NCBI RefSeq assembly: GCF_000265425.1
Contig: NC_018014.1
Coordinates: forward strand, 62,001-126,000
Source: Terriglobus roseus DSM 18391
GTDB taxonomy: Bacteria > Acidobacteriota > Terriglobia > Terriglobales > Acidobacteriaceae
Direction of reading: 5' to 3'
DNA: 64,000 nucleotides
The position numbers and the translations under genes are program-made. Below the pieces are notes generated by a model, which was not told the origin of the DNA, ran no database searches, and saw only the letters and a program-made list of their open reading frames with translations. Of this stretch, positions 51,627 through 60,314 are shown one piece after another (position 1 is the first letter of the stretch; the number at the start of each line of letters is the position of its first letter).

Positions 51627-54005
51627 ATGCAATTGATCTTCACGCTTCAAAAAGCAGTGGTTCTCAGCGCGCTCGCTCTGGGATCGGCTGCAACTGCAGC
51701 GGCACAGCTCGTCATCCCTGCACAGACACCCATCGAAATCCGCCTCACCGAGCGCGTCTCCACGCGCCTCTCGAAGAAGGGCTCTGTAGTGCACGCCATC
51801 ATCGCTGCGCCCGTCCTTGCAGGCGACGGCATCGTGCTGCCGATGGGCAGCAAGGTTGAGGGCAGGGTAGTCCACGTCAACAGCGTGCGACTCGGCTTCA
51901 CCCATGAGACGTCCTCCATCGGCCTCGACATGGAGCGCATCATCCTGCCGGACGGCACCATCGTTCCGCTCGCCGCGCGTGTCGCACAGATTGAGAACTC
52001 GCGCGAGGTCATCAACAAGCAGGGACGCATCGCCGGCGTCCGTTCCACCTCAACCTTGAGCCATAAAACCTCCGGCGCGGTCGGCACACTCGCCTTCAGC
52101 AATCCCATCGCCCTCATCTTCACCACCGCCTCGTCCGCATCCTTGCTTCGCTTCTCTGACCCGGAGATCTCGCTCCCCGCAAACACTGAGCTCATCCTGC
52201 TGACCACCCAACCCATCTCCATCGCTCACGGCACAGAATCCGCCGCGCCAGCACTCGCGCAGGATGCAGAGTCGGAACGCGCTCTGACCGGCCTCATCCG
52301 CAGGCAGCCTTATCGCACCGTCACCGATCCAAAACACACACCGTCTGACCTGACGAACCTCATGTTCATCGGTGACCAGTCCGCCATCCTGCGAGCGTTC
52401 CAGGCCGCCGGCTGGTTACAGGTCGACACCCTCGATGCAACGTCCGCCTATCGCACGGTCCGCGCCGTCTCTGAGGTGCAGGCCTACCGTACCGCCCCCA
52501 TGTCCACGCTTCTGCTCGAAGGTCAAAAGCCCACCCTGGGCCTCGCAAAGACACTCGACACCTTCTCCAAGCGCCATCATCTGCGCGTCTTCGCAACGCA
52601 GGAGGAATGGCAGGGCCAGCGAGTCTGGCTGTCCTCCTCAACGCAGGACATCGGCATCGGCTTCTCCGCATCGCAGAAGAACTTCATCCACCAGATCGAT
52701 CACAACATCGACCACGAACGCGCAAAGGTCGTGAATGACCTCATGCTCACGGGCTGCGTCACCGGCCTGAACCTCGTCGCTCGATCCTGGTTACCCAAAG
52801 ACATCAAGAACGGCACCGGCGAAGAGATCGTCACCGACAACCGCATGGCAGTCGTCCGCCTGAACGATTGCGAAGCGCCGATCAATGTCCCGGCTGTCGA
52901 TCAAACCGCAGCCATGCCCGTTCACCAGAACAAACTCGTCCAGGTCACACGGCAGACCACGTTGACCCTGCGCAACACCATCCTGCGTGACAACCTTGCA
53001 GTCTCCGCCTACGGCGGCGTCCGGATGGCACTCGGACTCAAGCATCCCAAACCGCCCGAGCAGCCACTGGAAGTCTCTTCCGAGATCAACGCGCACCGCT
53101 ACGCCATCGGCAAGGCCGAGGCCACGGCAGACGATAAGCCCGAACTGCAGAAGCGCGACTTCGTCGAGACCGCCAAAGCCGGCACCACCGCAGACCTCGC
53201 CCTGAACCCGCCCAAGAGACTCCCGCCATACTCCGTCGAAATCGGTGTCCATGGCGGCTTCGCAGGCTATGCCGGCGGCAACGGTGGCGCTATCGGCTAT
53301 CTGTTATTGCCCGAGGACGCTGTCGCCAACCCGCCCTACCTGCTGGTTCTGGGCAATGAGCACAACAACGGCTTCAACCTCGGCGGGTCCGTCACGCTCA
53401 ACTCGCATCAGCACCTCTCGCACGAGTTCTCCTTCGACTACAACCGCACCGGCTTCATGCTGGGCTTTGCCGATCTCAACCTGTTGCCCGGTCCGGACAC
53501 CGACCCCACCACGCAATCCGACTTCGCATTTGAAGAGGCCACGCTCTCCACAACCGAGGTCGCCTACAACCTGCAATACCTGCCCCTGCGTCGCGAGTCG
53601 CGCTGGCGCCCCTATGTTTCGGCAGGCCCATCGCTGCGGCTCATGCACCTCACCGAAGCACCCATCACCCGCGCCTCGCCATGGTTCAAACTCGGCCTCA
53701 GCACCGTCGGCGCCATCACTGCTGCCTACCGGTTTGCATCCATACCGCCGCTCGAAGGTGGCGGCATCTTTCAGGTCGGCCTCCAGTACGGTGGCGGAGT
53801 GAAATACCGCGCATCCCGCCGCATCCTCCTGCGCGCCGATTACAAAGAAACACTCTCTGCCCAGCCGGACTTCTGGTCAAAGTCAAAGGATGACATCTTC
53901 GACGCAGCCGATCTGCCGGGCTACGGCCTCACCGTCATCGGACCCATCATGGACGGAGTCATGCGCCAGCAACGCGCCACCATGGGCATCTCTTTCGTCT
54001 TCTAA
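51627..54005 (+). CDS. Exported protein: TrbI-like domain, LssY_C domain and C-terminal beta-barrel
   Basis: This 792-residue protein has a signal peptide (FTLQKAVVLSALALGSAATA) from ATG 51627. Residues about 25-165 form a beta-domain (PAQTPIEIRLTERVSTRLSK, LPMGSKVEGRVV, LDMERIILPDGTIVPLAARV, NKQGRIAGV) like the protein at 12716-13621. Residues about 235-430 match the LssY C-terminal domain (NLMFIGDQSAILRAFQAAGW, with SSTQDIGIGFS and HNIDHERAKVVNDL). The last 250 residues look like an outer-membrane barrel (SVEIGVHGGFAGYAGGNGGA, RASRRILLRADYKETLSA) ending in SFVF. This looks like an outer-membrane fusion of unknown function. The LssY name comes from type I secretion-associated proteins, which does not fix its role. 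Confidence 0.78.
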   Translation: MQLIFTLQKAVVLSALALGSAATAAAQLVIPAQTPIEIRLTERVSTRLSKKGSVVHAIIAAPVLAGDGIVLPMGSKVEGRVVHVNSVRLGFTHETSSIGLDMERIILPDGTIVPLAARVAQIENSREVINKQGRIAGVRSTSTLSHKTSGAVGTLAFSNPIALIFTTASSASLLRFSDPEISLPANTELILLTTQPISIAHGTESAAPALAQDAESERALTGLIRRQPYRTVTDPKHTPSDLTNLMFIGDQSAILRAFQAAGWLQVDTLDATSAYRTVRAVSEVQAYRTAPMSTLLLEGQKPTLGLAKTLDTFSKRHHLRVFATQEEWQGQRVWLSSSTQDIGIGFSASQKNFIHQIDHNIDHERAKVVNDLMLTGCVTGLNLVARSWLPKDIKNGTGEEIVTDNRMAVVRLNDCEAPINVPAVDQTAAMPVHQNKLVQVTRQTTLTLRNTILRDNLAVSAYGGVRMALGLKHPKPPEQPLEVSSEINAHRYAIGKAEATADDKPELQKRDFVETAKAGTTADLALNPPKRLPPYSVEIGVHGGFAGYAGGNGGAIGYLLLPEDAVANPPYLLVLGNEHNNGFNLGGSVTLNSHQHLSHEFSFDYNRTGFMLGFADLNLLPGPDTDPTTQSDFAFEEATLSTTEVAYNLQYLPLRRESRWRPYVSAGPSLRLMHLTEAPITRASPWFKLGLSTVGAITAAYRFASIPPLEGGGIFQVGLQYGGGVKYRASRRILLRADYKETLSAQPDFWSKSKDDIFDAADLPGYGLTVIGPIMDGVMRQQRATMGISFVF

Positions 54006-54059
54006 CGACGTTCGAGATCGCTGGCGGATGTAGCGACCTACCTCTGTGCCTTCTTGCGA

Positions 54060-54896
54060 TCAGTTGGCCGAGGGGCGCTCAAGACGGTCGATCACAAGAA
54101 CCTGCACGGGCGCCTTCGTACGTTCCAGCTTCAATCCAAGCTGCTCCTGCAGCGCTGTAAAGATGGAAGGCGCAGCATTTTCTTCCAGAGCACTATTCGT
54201 TGGTGTCGCACCTTCATCTGGAGTCCATCGCAACGTGAAGTTATAGAAGCCTGTCAGTTCGGTCCTGTCGACCACGGCACGCTTAAGTTCGATGGTGAGT
54301 TGATTGATCAGCGGCTTCATCGGCTGACCCATGCTCCGGATCTGCCCGCGCCTCACCTCTCTTGTACCGCCATCCTTCATTCCATTCGGGCCAATCGCAG
54401 GCTCGATCTCCGTCATGCGACTGCCGCCCTTGGACACCACCAGCGCGTACACTGGCAACTCTTTTGTCTCGTAGTGGAACTTCATCGCAAAGCGGTCGAT
54501 CAGTATCTTCTGCAACATCGGTGCGCGTCGGATGGGGTCAGTAACATTGCGATAGGTCTCAAGCTCCGCATCGTCAACCTTCGCCGTCACATCGAAACGC
54601 TCCTGCTTCGCCCAGTTCGGCAGTCCTGCAATCTGATCACTTAGGAAGATACCGAATGCCCACTGAACGATATTTTCTGGCGGCATATTCGTTATCTCGA
54701 AGCCGCCGCTCATCAGCGGAGAACCGATCCTCATACCGGTGGCGCCGGGATTGCTCGGCTTCACCGAAACCACATCAAACTCCAACGGCTTGCCGTCCAA
54801 CGCCATCAATCGTGGCGTCGTGTACTGCGCACACATGCTAAGTGGATACGCAAACATCGTCAACCCTGAGAAAAGCAGGCTGTAAGTAAGTCGCAT
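54060..54896 (-). CDS. TIGR03435-family soil-associated protein
   Basis: This 278-residue exported protein (signal peptide MRLTYSLLFSGLTMFAYPLS) belongs to the large acidobacterial TIGR03435 family. The family order is clear: FDVVSVKPSNPGA, then FEITNMPPENIVQWAFGI, LPNWAKQERFDVTAKV, LQKILIDRFAMKFHYETKEL and YALVVSKGGSRM. It ends with VVDRTELTGFYNFTLRWTPD and the PVQVLVIDRLERPSAN tail. The molecular function of the family is unknown. It starts three bases after the stop of the membrane protein gene upstream and is the last gene of a three-gene operon with a PadR regulator. Confidence 0.92.
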   Translation of the reverse strand: MRLTYSLLFSGLTMFAYPLSMCAQYTTPRLMALDGKPLEFDVVSVKPSNPGATGMRIGSPLMSGGFEITNMPPENIVQWAFGIFLSDQIAGLPNWAKQERFDVTAKVDDAELETYRNVTDPIRRAPMLQKILIDRFAMKFHYETKELPVYALVVSKGGSRMTEIEPAIGPNGMKDGGTREVRRGQIRSMGQPMKPLINQLTIELKRAVVDRTELTGFYNFTLRWTPDEGATPTNSALEENAAPSIFTALQEQLGLKLERTKAPVQVLVIDRLERPSAN

Positions 54897-54899
54897 AAA

Positions 54900-55673
54900 C
54901 TATCGCTCGCTCATTGTGAAAAGTAGCAAAGACTTCGTGGCCGTTTCATGTGGCCTGCGAATCGCCCTAGGCACATCCGGAGGGGCCATTGACCCAAAGC
55001 GTCTTGCAATGCGTTGCACCATAGATCGCATCGCGACATGCGAAGGTTTGCGGCGACGTGGTTGATCCGTGCGCGGCAATATCAGCACAGCACCAAACAA
55101 ACTCAGAAACAGCAGCACACTGAATCGGCCATGTACCAGCGGATAGTAGAAATCTGCACGCGACAGAAGGCGGAGATCATTGTGCAGCACATGCAGCCGT
55201 ACCAGCATTGCTACAAACAGCAGGCATGCGCCGACATTTAACGAAAGCAATGTTGCAACGGGATGGGATTGCAACGAACGATGCCGCAGAAGCGAATAAA
55301 CAAAAACTCCCACATACAGGAACAAAAATGCTGGCAACAGACCTGCGATCATCTCCAGCACCGCCGAACCCGGCCATTGGATCGCGCCGCGGTATTTCGT
55401 GAGCAGGCCGGCAACAGAGGGCGTGTAGAGTTGCTGCCAAAGCGGATGCAGAAGGACAAAGACGGCACAGTAGCAAAGTGGAACCAGCGAAGCCCGGAGG
55501 CGTTGCTCGGTGACAGATCCGCTGCGAAGGAGCGCTTGCCGCAGGCACCACCAACGGCTGCATCCCGCGTGAAATAACTCCAGCAGATCGCCTGCAAATG
55601 CCTCCGCATCTCGACCGGAAGAGCTAACAGTCAGCAGCCAAAGCGCAACGCCCAACACCGGATCTTGTCTCAT
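54900..55673 (-). CDS. Membrane protein with permease-prefix-like N-terminus
   Basis: This 257-residue protein starts at ATG 55673, overlapping the padR stop as ATGA. Its N-terminus (LWLLTVSSSGRDAEAFAGDL, then LELFHAGCSRWWCLRQALL) resembles the permease prefix domain that precedes FtsX-type ABC permeases in Acidobacteria (GDLxExF...RxWxWRQ). Four transmembrane segments follow (about 55-190: LVPLCYCAVFVLLHPLW, AGLLPAFLFLYVGVFVYSLL, LLSLNVGACLLFVAMLVRLH, FSVLLFLSLFGAVLIL). The MacB/FtsX permease body is absent. It is a stand-alone derivative of unknown role. Confidence 0.65.
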   Translation of the reverse strand: MRQDPVLGVALWLLTVSSSGRDAEAFAGDLLELFHAGCSRWWCLRQALLRSGSVTEQRLRASLVPLCYCAVFVLLHPLWQQLYTPSVAGLLTKYRGAIQWPGSAVLEMIAGLLPAFLFLYVGVFVYSLLRHRSLQSHPVATLLSLNVGACLLFVAMLVRLHVLHNDLRLLSRADFYYPLVHGRFSVLLFLSLFGAVLILPRTDQPRRRKPSHVAMRSMVQRIARRFGSMAPPDVPRAIRRPHETATKSLLLFTMSER

Positions 55674-56020
55674 CGCGACTTCTCCTTCTGCGCAATGGAG
55701 CCGTAAACCGGGACGTCTCTCCAAAGGTCATTCAACGCTGCTCTGGTTTCATCGATCGCGCGCAAACCCTTCGCTGTGACGCGGACTAGCCGCTTGGCGC
55801 GGCCTCCGCGCTCTGGACTTGGCTCACCCATGCGACTCACCACCAATCCGGACTGCTCAAGACGATCGAGCGCCTTGTAAACGCTGGCCAGGGCAGCGCC
55901 CGTTCCTGTAATCGACCCAATCTCCTTGCACAGCGACACACCGTACGCTTCGTCGCCCAACCGAAGAATCGCGAGCAGTGTTACCAGGTCGGAATCGTTG
56001 AGAGGAAGGCGTTCGCTCAT
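55670..56020 (-). CDS. PadR-family transcriptional regulator
   Basis: This 116-residue winged-helix regulator is of the PadR type: LVTLLAILRLGDEAYGVSLC, EIGSITGTGAALASVYKALD and RLEQSGLVVSR cover the helix-turn-helix and wing, followed by RVTAKGLRAIDETRAAL. The ATG at 56020 has TGGAGGAA just upstream; the open frame continues to 56194 but is Cys/Arg-rich and unlikely. It is translationally coupled to the next membrane protein gene and probably autoregulates this operon, as PadR proteins commonly do. Confidence 0.9.
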   Translation of the reverse strand: MSERLPLNDSDLVTLLAILRLGDEAYGVSLCKEIGSITGTGAALASVYKALDRLEQSGLVVSRMGEPSPERGGRAKRLVRVTAKGLRAIDETRAALNDLWRDVPVYGSIAQKEKSR

Positions 56021-56206
56021 TTCCTCCACACAGTAGAAGAAATCATGCTGGTTTGTAAAGCCTGAGTTTTTCCGCCATTTGTGGTGTCGTTTCACAGCGC
56101 GCGCCAAATGGATAGCTGCCCTGCATGGGCATCCACATCTCGTGCATCGGGCGCGAACGTTACAAGAAGGATGGGCAGCAAGTGCCTTGGACACGGTGGC
56201 AAGGAA

Positions 56207-56995
56207 TCAGTGGAAACCGACAAGCGACACCGACACCAGCACGACCTCGCTGTAGGGCCTGCCAACGCCCATACCAAATCCCGTCTGCACCGACCCGTTC
56301 AATGAGCCGCCCATCATCCTGCGCAGGCCGCGTCCGTAGCTGACGGTTGTTGTTGATGACAGACTGTTGCGGTTCGCCTCGTCCACCCGAAGGTTCACGT
56401 CTCCGTTGATCCACCAGCGTTGGCTGGCCGAACTGTACACGCCATACAGGTCCAGATCCGTTCGGTTGATCCGGTCCCGGTCAGCCGCGCCCGCAAACGA
56501 AAACTCCTGTTGCACAAACTGTGCCAGCAGAAAACGCGGTCCCCAGAAGCGCGCATACGCTCCGCTCGGAGTGCATCTCCACTTGCCAGACCCTCCACTC
56601 TTGCCGCCGGTCGGCATCGTGAACGTTCCCGTCAGAAGCACACCGTCATGGAGCGTCTCATACGGAATCCATTGGCCTCGTACGCTCATGTCACCCAGGC
56701 CAAACGATTCGCCTGCTGGCCCGATCACGCTCTTCGCAATCGGTACCGAGACGCCAACCGCCGTGGCCGCATCGTGGAAGGGTTCCGTATATTCAACGCT
56801 CGTCGTCAGCGTATCGTCCGCTGCATGATCCCACTCCTCACTGACGGAGACAGACCGGAACAAATACGTCGGGTTCTTCGACACCGCGGGTCGTTCCGCC
56901 ACCGACTCCCGCTGCGCGGCGGAAGGACGCTGAGCGCAGGCAGGCGTCAAAGCCGGCAACAAAAGGATCGGCAAAAGCAGCTTCAAGGCGCTCAC
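56207..56995 (-). CDS. Predicted outer-membrane protein (phenol MetA-pathway-like barrel)
   Basis: This exported 262-residue protein has a signal peptide (ALKLLLPILLLPALTPACAQ) from GTG 56995; an upstream GTG at 57025 is an alternative. The rest is a pattern of amphipathic strands with alternating aromatic residues (VEYTEPFHDAATAVGVSVPI, LGDMSVRGQWIPYE, VLLTGTFTMPTGGKSGGSGK) typical of the PF13557-like outer-membrane barrel family annotated as phenol degradation MetA pathway or transporter. It ends VVLVSVSLVGFH. The substrate is unknown. It is separated from the PadR operon by 187 bases. Confidence 0.6.
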   Translation of the reverse strand: MSALKLLLPILLLPALTPACAQRPSAAQRESVAERPAVSKNPTYLFRSVSVSEEWDHAADDTLTTSVEYTEPFHDAATAVGVSVPIAKSVIGPAGESFGLGDMSVRGQWIPYETLHDGVLLTGTFTMPTGGKSGGSGKWRCTPSGAYARFWGPRFLLAQFVQQEFSFAGAADRDRINRTDLDLYGVYSSASQRWWINGDVNLRVDEANRNSLSSTTTVSYGRGLRRMMGGSLNGSVQTGFGMGVGRPYSEVVLVSVSLVGFH

Positions 56996-57054
56996 AGTAA
57001 AACAAGGATTATCGACATGCCGCACGCATGGATCATAATGCGAGATCCACCTAA

Positions 57055-57083
57055 CAAGGCCGCCAGAGAACCTGGCGGCCTTG
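57055..57083 (-). terminator. Terminator of the lut operon
   Basis: A perfect 12-bp stem (CAAGGCCGCCAG / CTGGCGGCCTTG, loop AGAAC) lies 29 bases past the lutC stop. The T-tract is weak (TTGTTAG in minus orientation), so termination may be partial. Confidence 0.65.
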
Positions 57084-57111
57084 CTGGTTGCTCTTATACG
57101 TTCTATAGCCG

Positions 57112-57840
57112 CTACAGAATAATCGCAGTTAAACGTCGCGGACCATGCACGCCACGAATCCGCGTCATCTCGATATCACTCGTAGCCGATGGACCGGCGA
57201 TCGTCGTGATGGGCGCGGTCCGCTTGGTGATGCGCTGCATCGCTTCGCTCAACGTCTCTACCACCTGGTCCCGCCAGAGTACACACAGGTGATGATCCGG
57301 CAGCAGCGTTGCCGCACGTCGGCCTTGCTCGTCACCATGCTCCAGGATGATCGTGCCACTCATCGCCACACACGCAGTGCAGCCAGTCAGCACAACACGC
57401 GGCTGATCCAGCGCTGATGTCGTAAGCTGCTCGTCCCGCAGAATACTGATGCCCGAGGAGGGAAGCCATGCATCCGGCACGCCCGTAGGCACCAGCAGCA
57501 GTGTCTCGTTTGCCTCGCTCATCGCCTGCAGAACGGCATCCGCAATGCCCGCTTCGTCCGTAAAGATCAGCTCGGAATCATAGTCGCGCAGACGATCGTA
57601 GAAGAGTTCCAAAATCTCCTCACGATCAAGCTGCGCCGAGCGCTGGTACGTCCGCTGAATCCGCGCGTACGCTGCCTCCGGCGATTCAATCAGCTCGTCC
57701 TTGATATCCGGATCGGCTGCAAGCTGACGGCGAATCGTATCAAGCACCGTGAAGCGGGCATCCTCCCGTTGGCGGTCTTCCTCGTGCCAACGTGCATCCT
57801 CGTGAAAACGGGCATCATCATGCAAACGAGATTCGCTCAT
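57112..57840 (-). CDS. lutC: L-lactate utilisation protein C (LUD domain)
   Basis: LutC is one of three subunits of the LutABC complex that oxidises L-lactate to pyruvate. The LUD-domain body (about 75-242) includes VVLTGCTACVAMSGTIILEH and a C-terminal SDIEMTRIRGVHGPRRL, diagnostic of LutC/YkgG. It starts at ATG 57840, overlapping the lutB stop as ATGA. The first 30 residues are an unusual charged repeat (HDDARF, HEDARW, HEEDRQ, REDARF) not typical of the family. It is the last gene of the operon. Confidence 0.9.
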   Translation of the reverse strand: MSESRLHDDARFHEDARWHEEDRQREDARFTVLDTIRRQLAADPDIKDELIESPEAAYARIQRTYQRSAQLDREEILELFYDRLRDYDSELIFTDEAGIADAVLQAMSEANETLLLVPTGVPDAWLPSSGISILRDEQLTTSALDQPRVVLTGCTACVAMSGTIILEHGDEQGRRAATLLPDHHLCVLWRDQVVETLSEAMQRITKRTAPITTIAGPSATSDIEMTRIRGVHGPRRLTAIIL

Positions 57841-59366
57841 GCGTCCCCGCCCTTCTGACCGTTCGCGCGATTCTTCTTCCACCACTCACGGAACGTCTGT
57901 TCCGGCAGTGCGCGCAGGTCGCGGAACTGCGTCCATCCGCCGGCCATACCGGGCAGGTTAACCAGCTTGCCGTCCTTCTCAAAGATGCCTTGGCCCGTGC
58001 GCGCCATGCGCTGCGCCGCCTCGTACTGGCGTGGATGTTCGAACAGGTGCGCGGCCATCTTCATGCCCATGCTCTCCTGCGAGAACTTGCCGGTGATGCT
58101 GTTCTGATCAGCCGCCACAATCTTGCCGCGCAGATGGATCAGCGTCTCCGGAATGTTGATCTTCACCGGGCAAACTTCATAGCAGGCACCGCACAACGAC
58201 GATGCATAAGGCAGCGATCGCGAATGCTTCATGCCGTTCAACTGCGGTGAAAGGATCGCGCCGATCGGGCCGCTGTAGATCGAGCCATACGCATGGCCGC
58301 CCGTCTCGCGATACACAGGGCAGGCATTCAGGCACGCGCCGCAACGAATGCAGTTCAACGTCTCACGTTCGCGCACGTTCGCCATCATGCGTGTCCGGCC
58401 GTTATCCAGCAGGATCACGTGGAACTCGGCCGGGCCGTCGTTCGCCGTGGTGCCCGTCCAGATGCTGTTGTACGGATTCATGCGCTCGCCGGTAGCAGAG
58501 CGGGGGAGCAGTTGCAGAAAGACCTCAAGGTCATCGAACTTCGGGATGACCTTCTCAATGCCCACCAGAGTGATCAGAGTCTTCGGCATCGTCACACACA
58601 TGCGGCCATTGCCTTCGGACTCCACGACAACCACGCCGCCCGTCTCGGCAATCGCAAAGTTCGCACCGCTCACGCCGATGCCCACTTCCAGAAACTTCTT
58701 TCGCAGATAGTGACGCGCTGCCTGCGTCAGGTCTTCGGCCTCGGTGCCAAGCTCCGTGAGCTTCATGTTCTCGAGGAACAGCTCACGCACCTGGTGCCGG
58801 TTCTTGTGCAACGCAGGCACCACGATGTGTGACGGCTCGTCATGGCCCATCTGCACAATCATGTCCGCCAGGTCCGTCTCCCACGGCGTGATGTTGTTCT
58901 TCTCCAGCGCGGCATTCATGCCGATCTCATCGCTGGTCATTGTCTTCACTTTGATGACCTCAGGACGAAGCGGAACATGCGTCCCTGCCGTTTCGCTCTT
59001 CACTTTGATGACTTCAGGATGAGCATTCGCCTGTTGCTTCGCGGCGGCATTGATCAAACGAATCGCAATCGCATTCGCTTCATCGGCATCGCGAGCCCAA
59101 TGCACCTGCCCGCCCGCCGCAACGCAGTTGCGCTCAAACATCTCCAGGTAATGCGGCAGATGTAGCAGGGTATGCGTCTTGATGGCATGGCCAGCCGTGC
59201 GCAAATCCTGCCAGTCCGGCATCTCTTCCACGCGCAACGCGCGCTTGTTGCGGATGACGTCCGTCGCGTGCCGCACATTGCGCCGCGTCTGGTCGTCCTG
59301 CAGAATGTCGTGCGCCAGGATAGGGAACGAAGCCTTCTCAGCCGTATGGCCTACGCGAACGCTCAT
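57837..59366 (-). CDS. lutB: L-lactate utilisation iron-sulfur protein B
   Basis: LutB is the ferredoxin-like subunit of the lactate oxidation complex. It has an N-terminal LUD domain (NVRHATDVIRNKRAL, GISGANFAIAETGGVVVVES-like segment) and a C-terminal pair of [4Fe-4S] motifs, CIRCGACLNACPVY and CGACYEVCPVKI. The start at 59366 overlaps the lutA stop as ATGA. Residues about 124-150 contain a duplicated PEVIKVK, produced by a 54-bp tandem repeat in the DNA, just before the conserved MTSDEIG segment. The length of 509 residues is slightly above the usual value of about 475 because of this and the tail. Confidence 0.93.
   Translation of the reverse strand: MSVRVGHTAEKASFPILAHDILQDDQTRRNVRHATDVIRNKRALRVEEMPDWQDLRTAGHAIKTHTLLHLPHYLEMFERNCVAAGGQVHWARDADEANAIAIRLINAAAKQQANAHPEVIKVKSETAGTHVPLRPEVIKVKTMTSDEIGMNAALEKNNITPWETDLADMIVQMGHDEPSHIVVPALHKNRHQVRELFLENMKLTELGTEAEDLTQAARHYLRKKFLEVGIGVSGANFAIAETGGVVVVESEGNGRMCVTMPKTLITLVGIEKVIPKFDDLEVFLQLLPRSATGERMNPYNSIWTGTTANDGPAEFHVILLDNGRTRMMANVRERETLNCIRCGACLNACPVYRETGGHAYGSIYSGPIGAILSPQLNGMKHSRSLPYASSLCGACYEVCPVKINIPETLIHLRGKIVAADQNSITGKFSQESMGMKMAAHLFEHPRQYEAAQRMARTGQGIFEKDGKLVNLPGMAGGWTQFRDLRALPEQTFREWWKKNRANGQKGGDA
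58947..59024. repeat. 54-bp offset tandem duplication inside lutB
   Basis: CACTTTGATGACCTCAGGACG at 58947 recurs 54 bases on as CACTTTGATGACTTCAGGATG at 59001 with two changes. The offset is 18 codons, so the lutB frame is preserved and PEVIKVK appears twice. Confidence 0.85.
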
Positions 59367-60157
59367 GCCGTTGCCCCTTCCCACGCCAGCGACTCGGCAG
59401 TCAGCGGTTTCTCCCTCGTACTGTTCAGAATCTCCGCAAGATGCACCGGCCGTATGCGACCCTCGGCACCCTTGCCATTCGACTCACGATGCAGCCCGCC
59501 ATCGATCTGCATCAGGCACGAGTTATCCAGCGCCGCAACAAACTCCGCGCTCGTCTTCCGAACGCAGCCAATCTTGTCTGCCAGCATGGCCGACGAGACC
59601 TCGGCATTCTTCACGGCAAACGTCCCGCCGAAGCCGCAGCACTGGTCCGCGCCTTCCATGGGCGTGTAATCCAGACCTTCCACACCCTGCAGCAGTCGGA
59701 TCGGCCGGTCACCCACATGCAACAGCCGCAGCGAGTGGCAGCTCGGGTGGTACGTCACCTTGTGCGGGAAGTAGGCACCCACGTCCGTAAGGCCAAGCTT
59801 GTCCGTAATCAGCTCACTGAACTCGAAGACACGCGGCAGAAACTCTTTCACGTCCTCCATCATGCGAAGGTCGTTGGCGTTGTGCGCCATCAGCTCATAG
59901 TGGTCGCGCATCATCGCAACGCAGCTCGCACTCGGGACGACGATCGTCTCGGCGTCGCGGAACTCGTCGATCAGCCGCTTCACCAGGGGCATCGCCTCTT
60001 GGTGGTAGCCGGTGTTGTAGTGCATCTGGCCGCAGCAGGTCTGCGCCATGGGAAACACAACGTCGTGCCCTAAGCGCTCCAGCAGGTTGACAACTGCCAT
60101 GCCGGTCCGAGGGAAAAGCGTGTCGTTGTAGCAGGCGATGAACAGATGTATGCGCAA
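59363..60157 (-). CDS. lutA: L-lactate utilisation Fe-S oxidoreductase A
   Basis: LutA (YkgE-like, CCG-domain) is the first gene of lutABC. The two CCG cysteine-rich domains are clear: TCCGQMHYNTGYHQEA and, after YHPSCHSLR, QCCGFGGTFAVKNAEVS. The start is set at TTG 60157 (LRIHLFIACYNDTLFP read from Met), because GAGG lies seven bases upstream and it matches the family N-terminus; an ATG at 60187 is possible. The 157-base gap to the divergent SDR gene should hold the operon promoter. No LutR/LldR-type regulator or lactate permease is in the window. Confidence 0.93.
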   Translation of the reverse strand: MRIHLFIACYNDTLFPRTGMAVVNLLERLGHDVVFPMAQTCCGQMHYNTGYHQEAMPLVKRLIDEFRDAETIVVPSASCVAMMRDHYELMAHNANDLRMMEDVKEFLPRVFEFSELITDKLGLTDVGAYFPHKVTYHPSCHSLRLLHVGDRPIRLLQGVEGLDYTPMEGADQCCGFGGTFAVKNAEVSSAMLADKIGCVRKTSAEFVAALDNSCLMQIDGGLHRESNGKGAEGRIRPVHLAEILNSTREKPLTAESLAWEGATA

Positions 60158-60314
60158 GCGGTGCCTCGTGAGACTGAGACGATTCATTACTGCATCTTTT
60201 CGTCCCCAGCCATGCTACTACCCGCCTCCCGGCGAACGCCATTCCAGGCTTTTACCGGGGCAACACACAAGCGCCCTTTTTACGGAAAACCCCGCAAAGC
60301 TTAGAATCGGCGCC

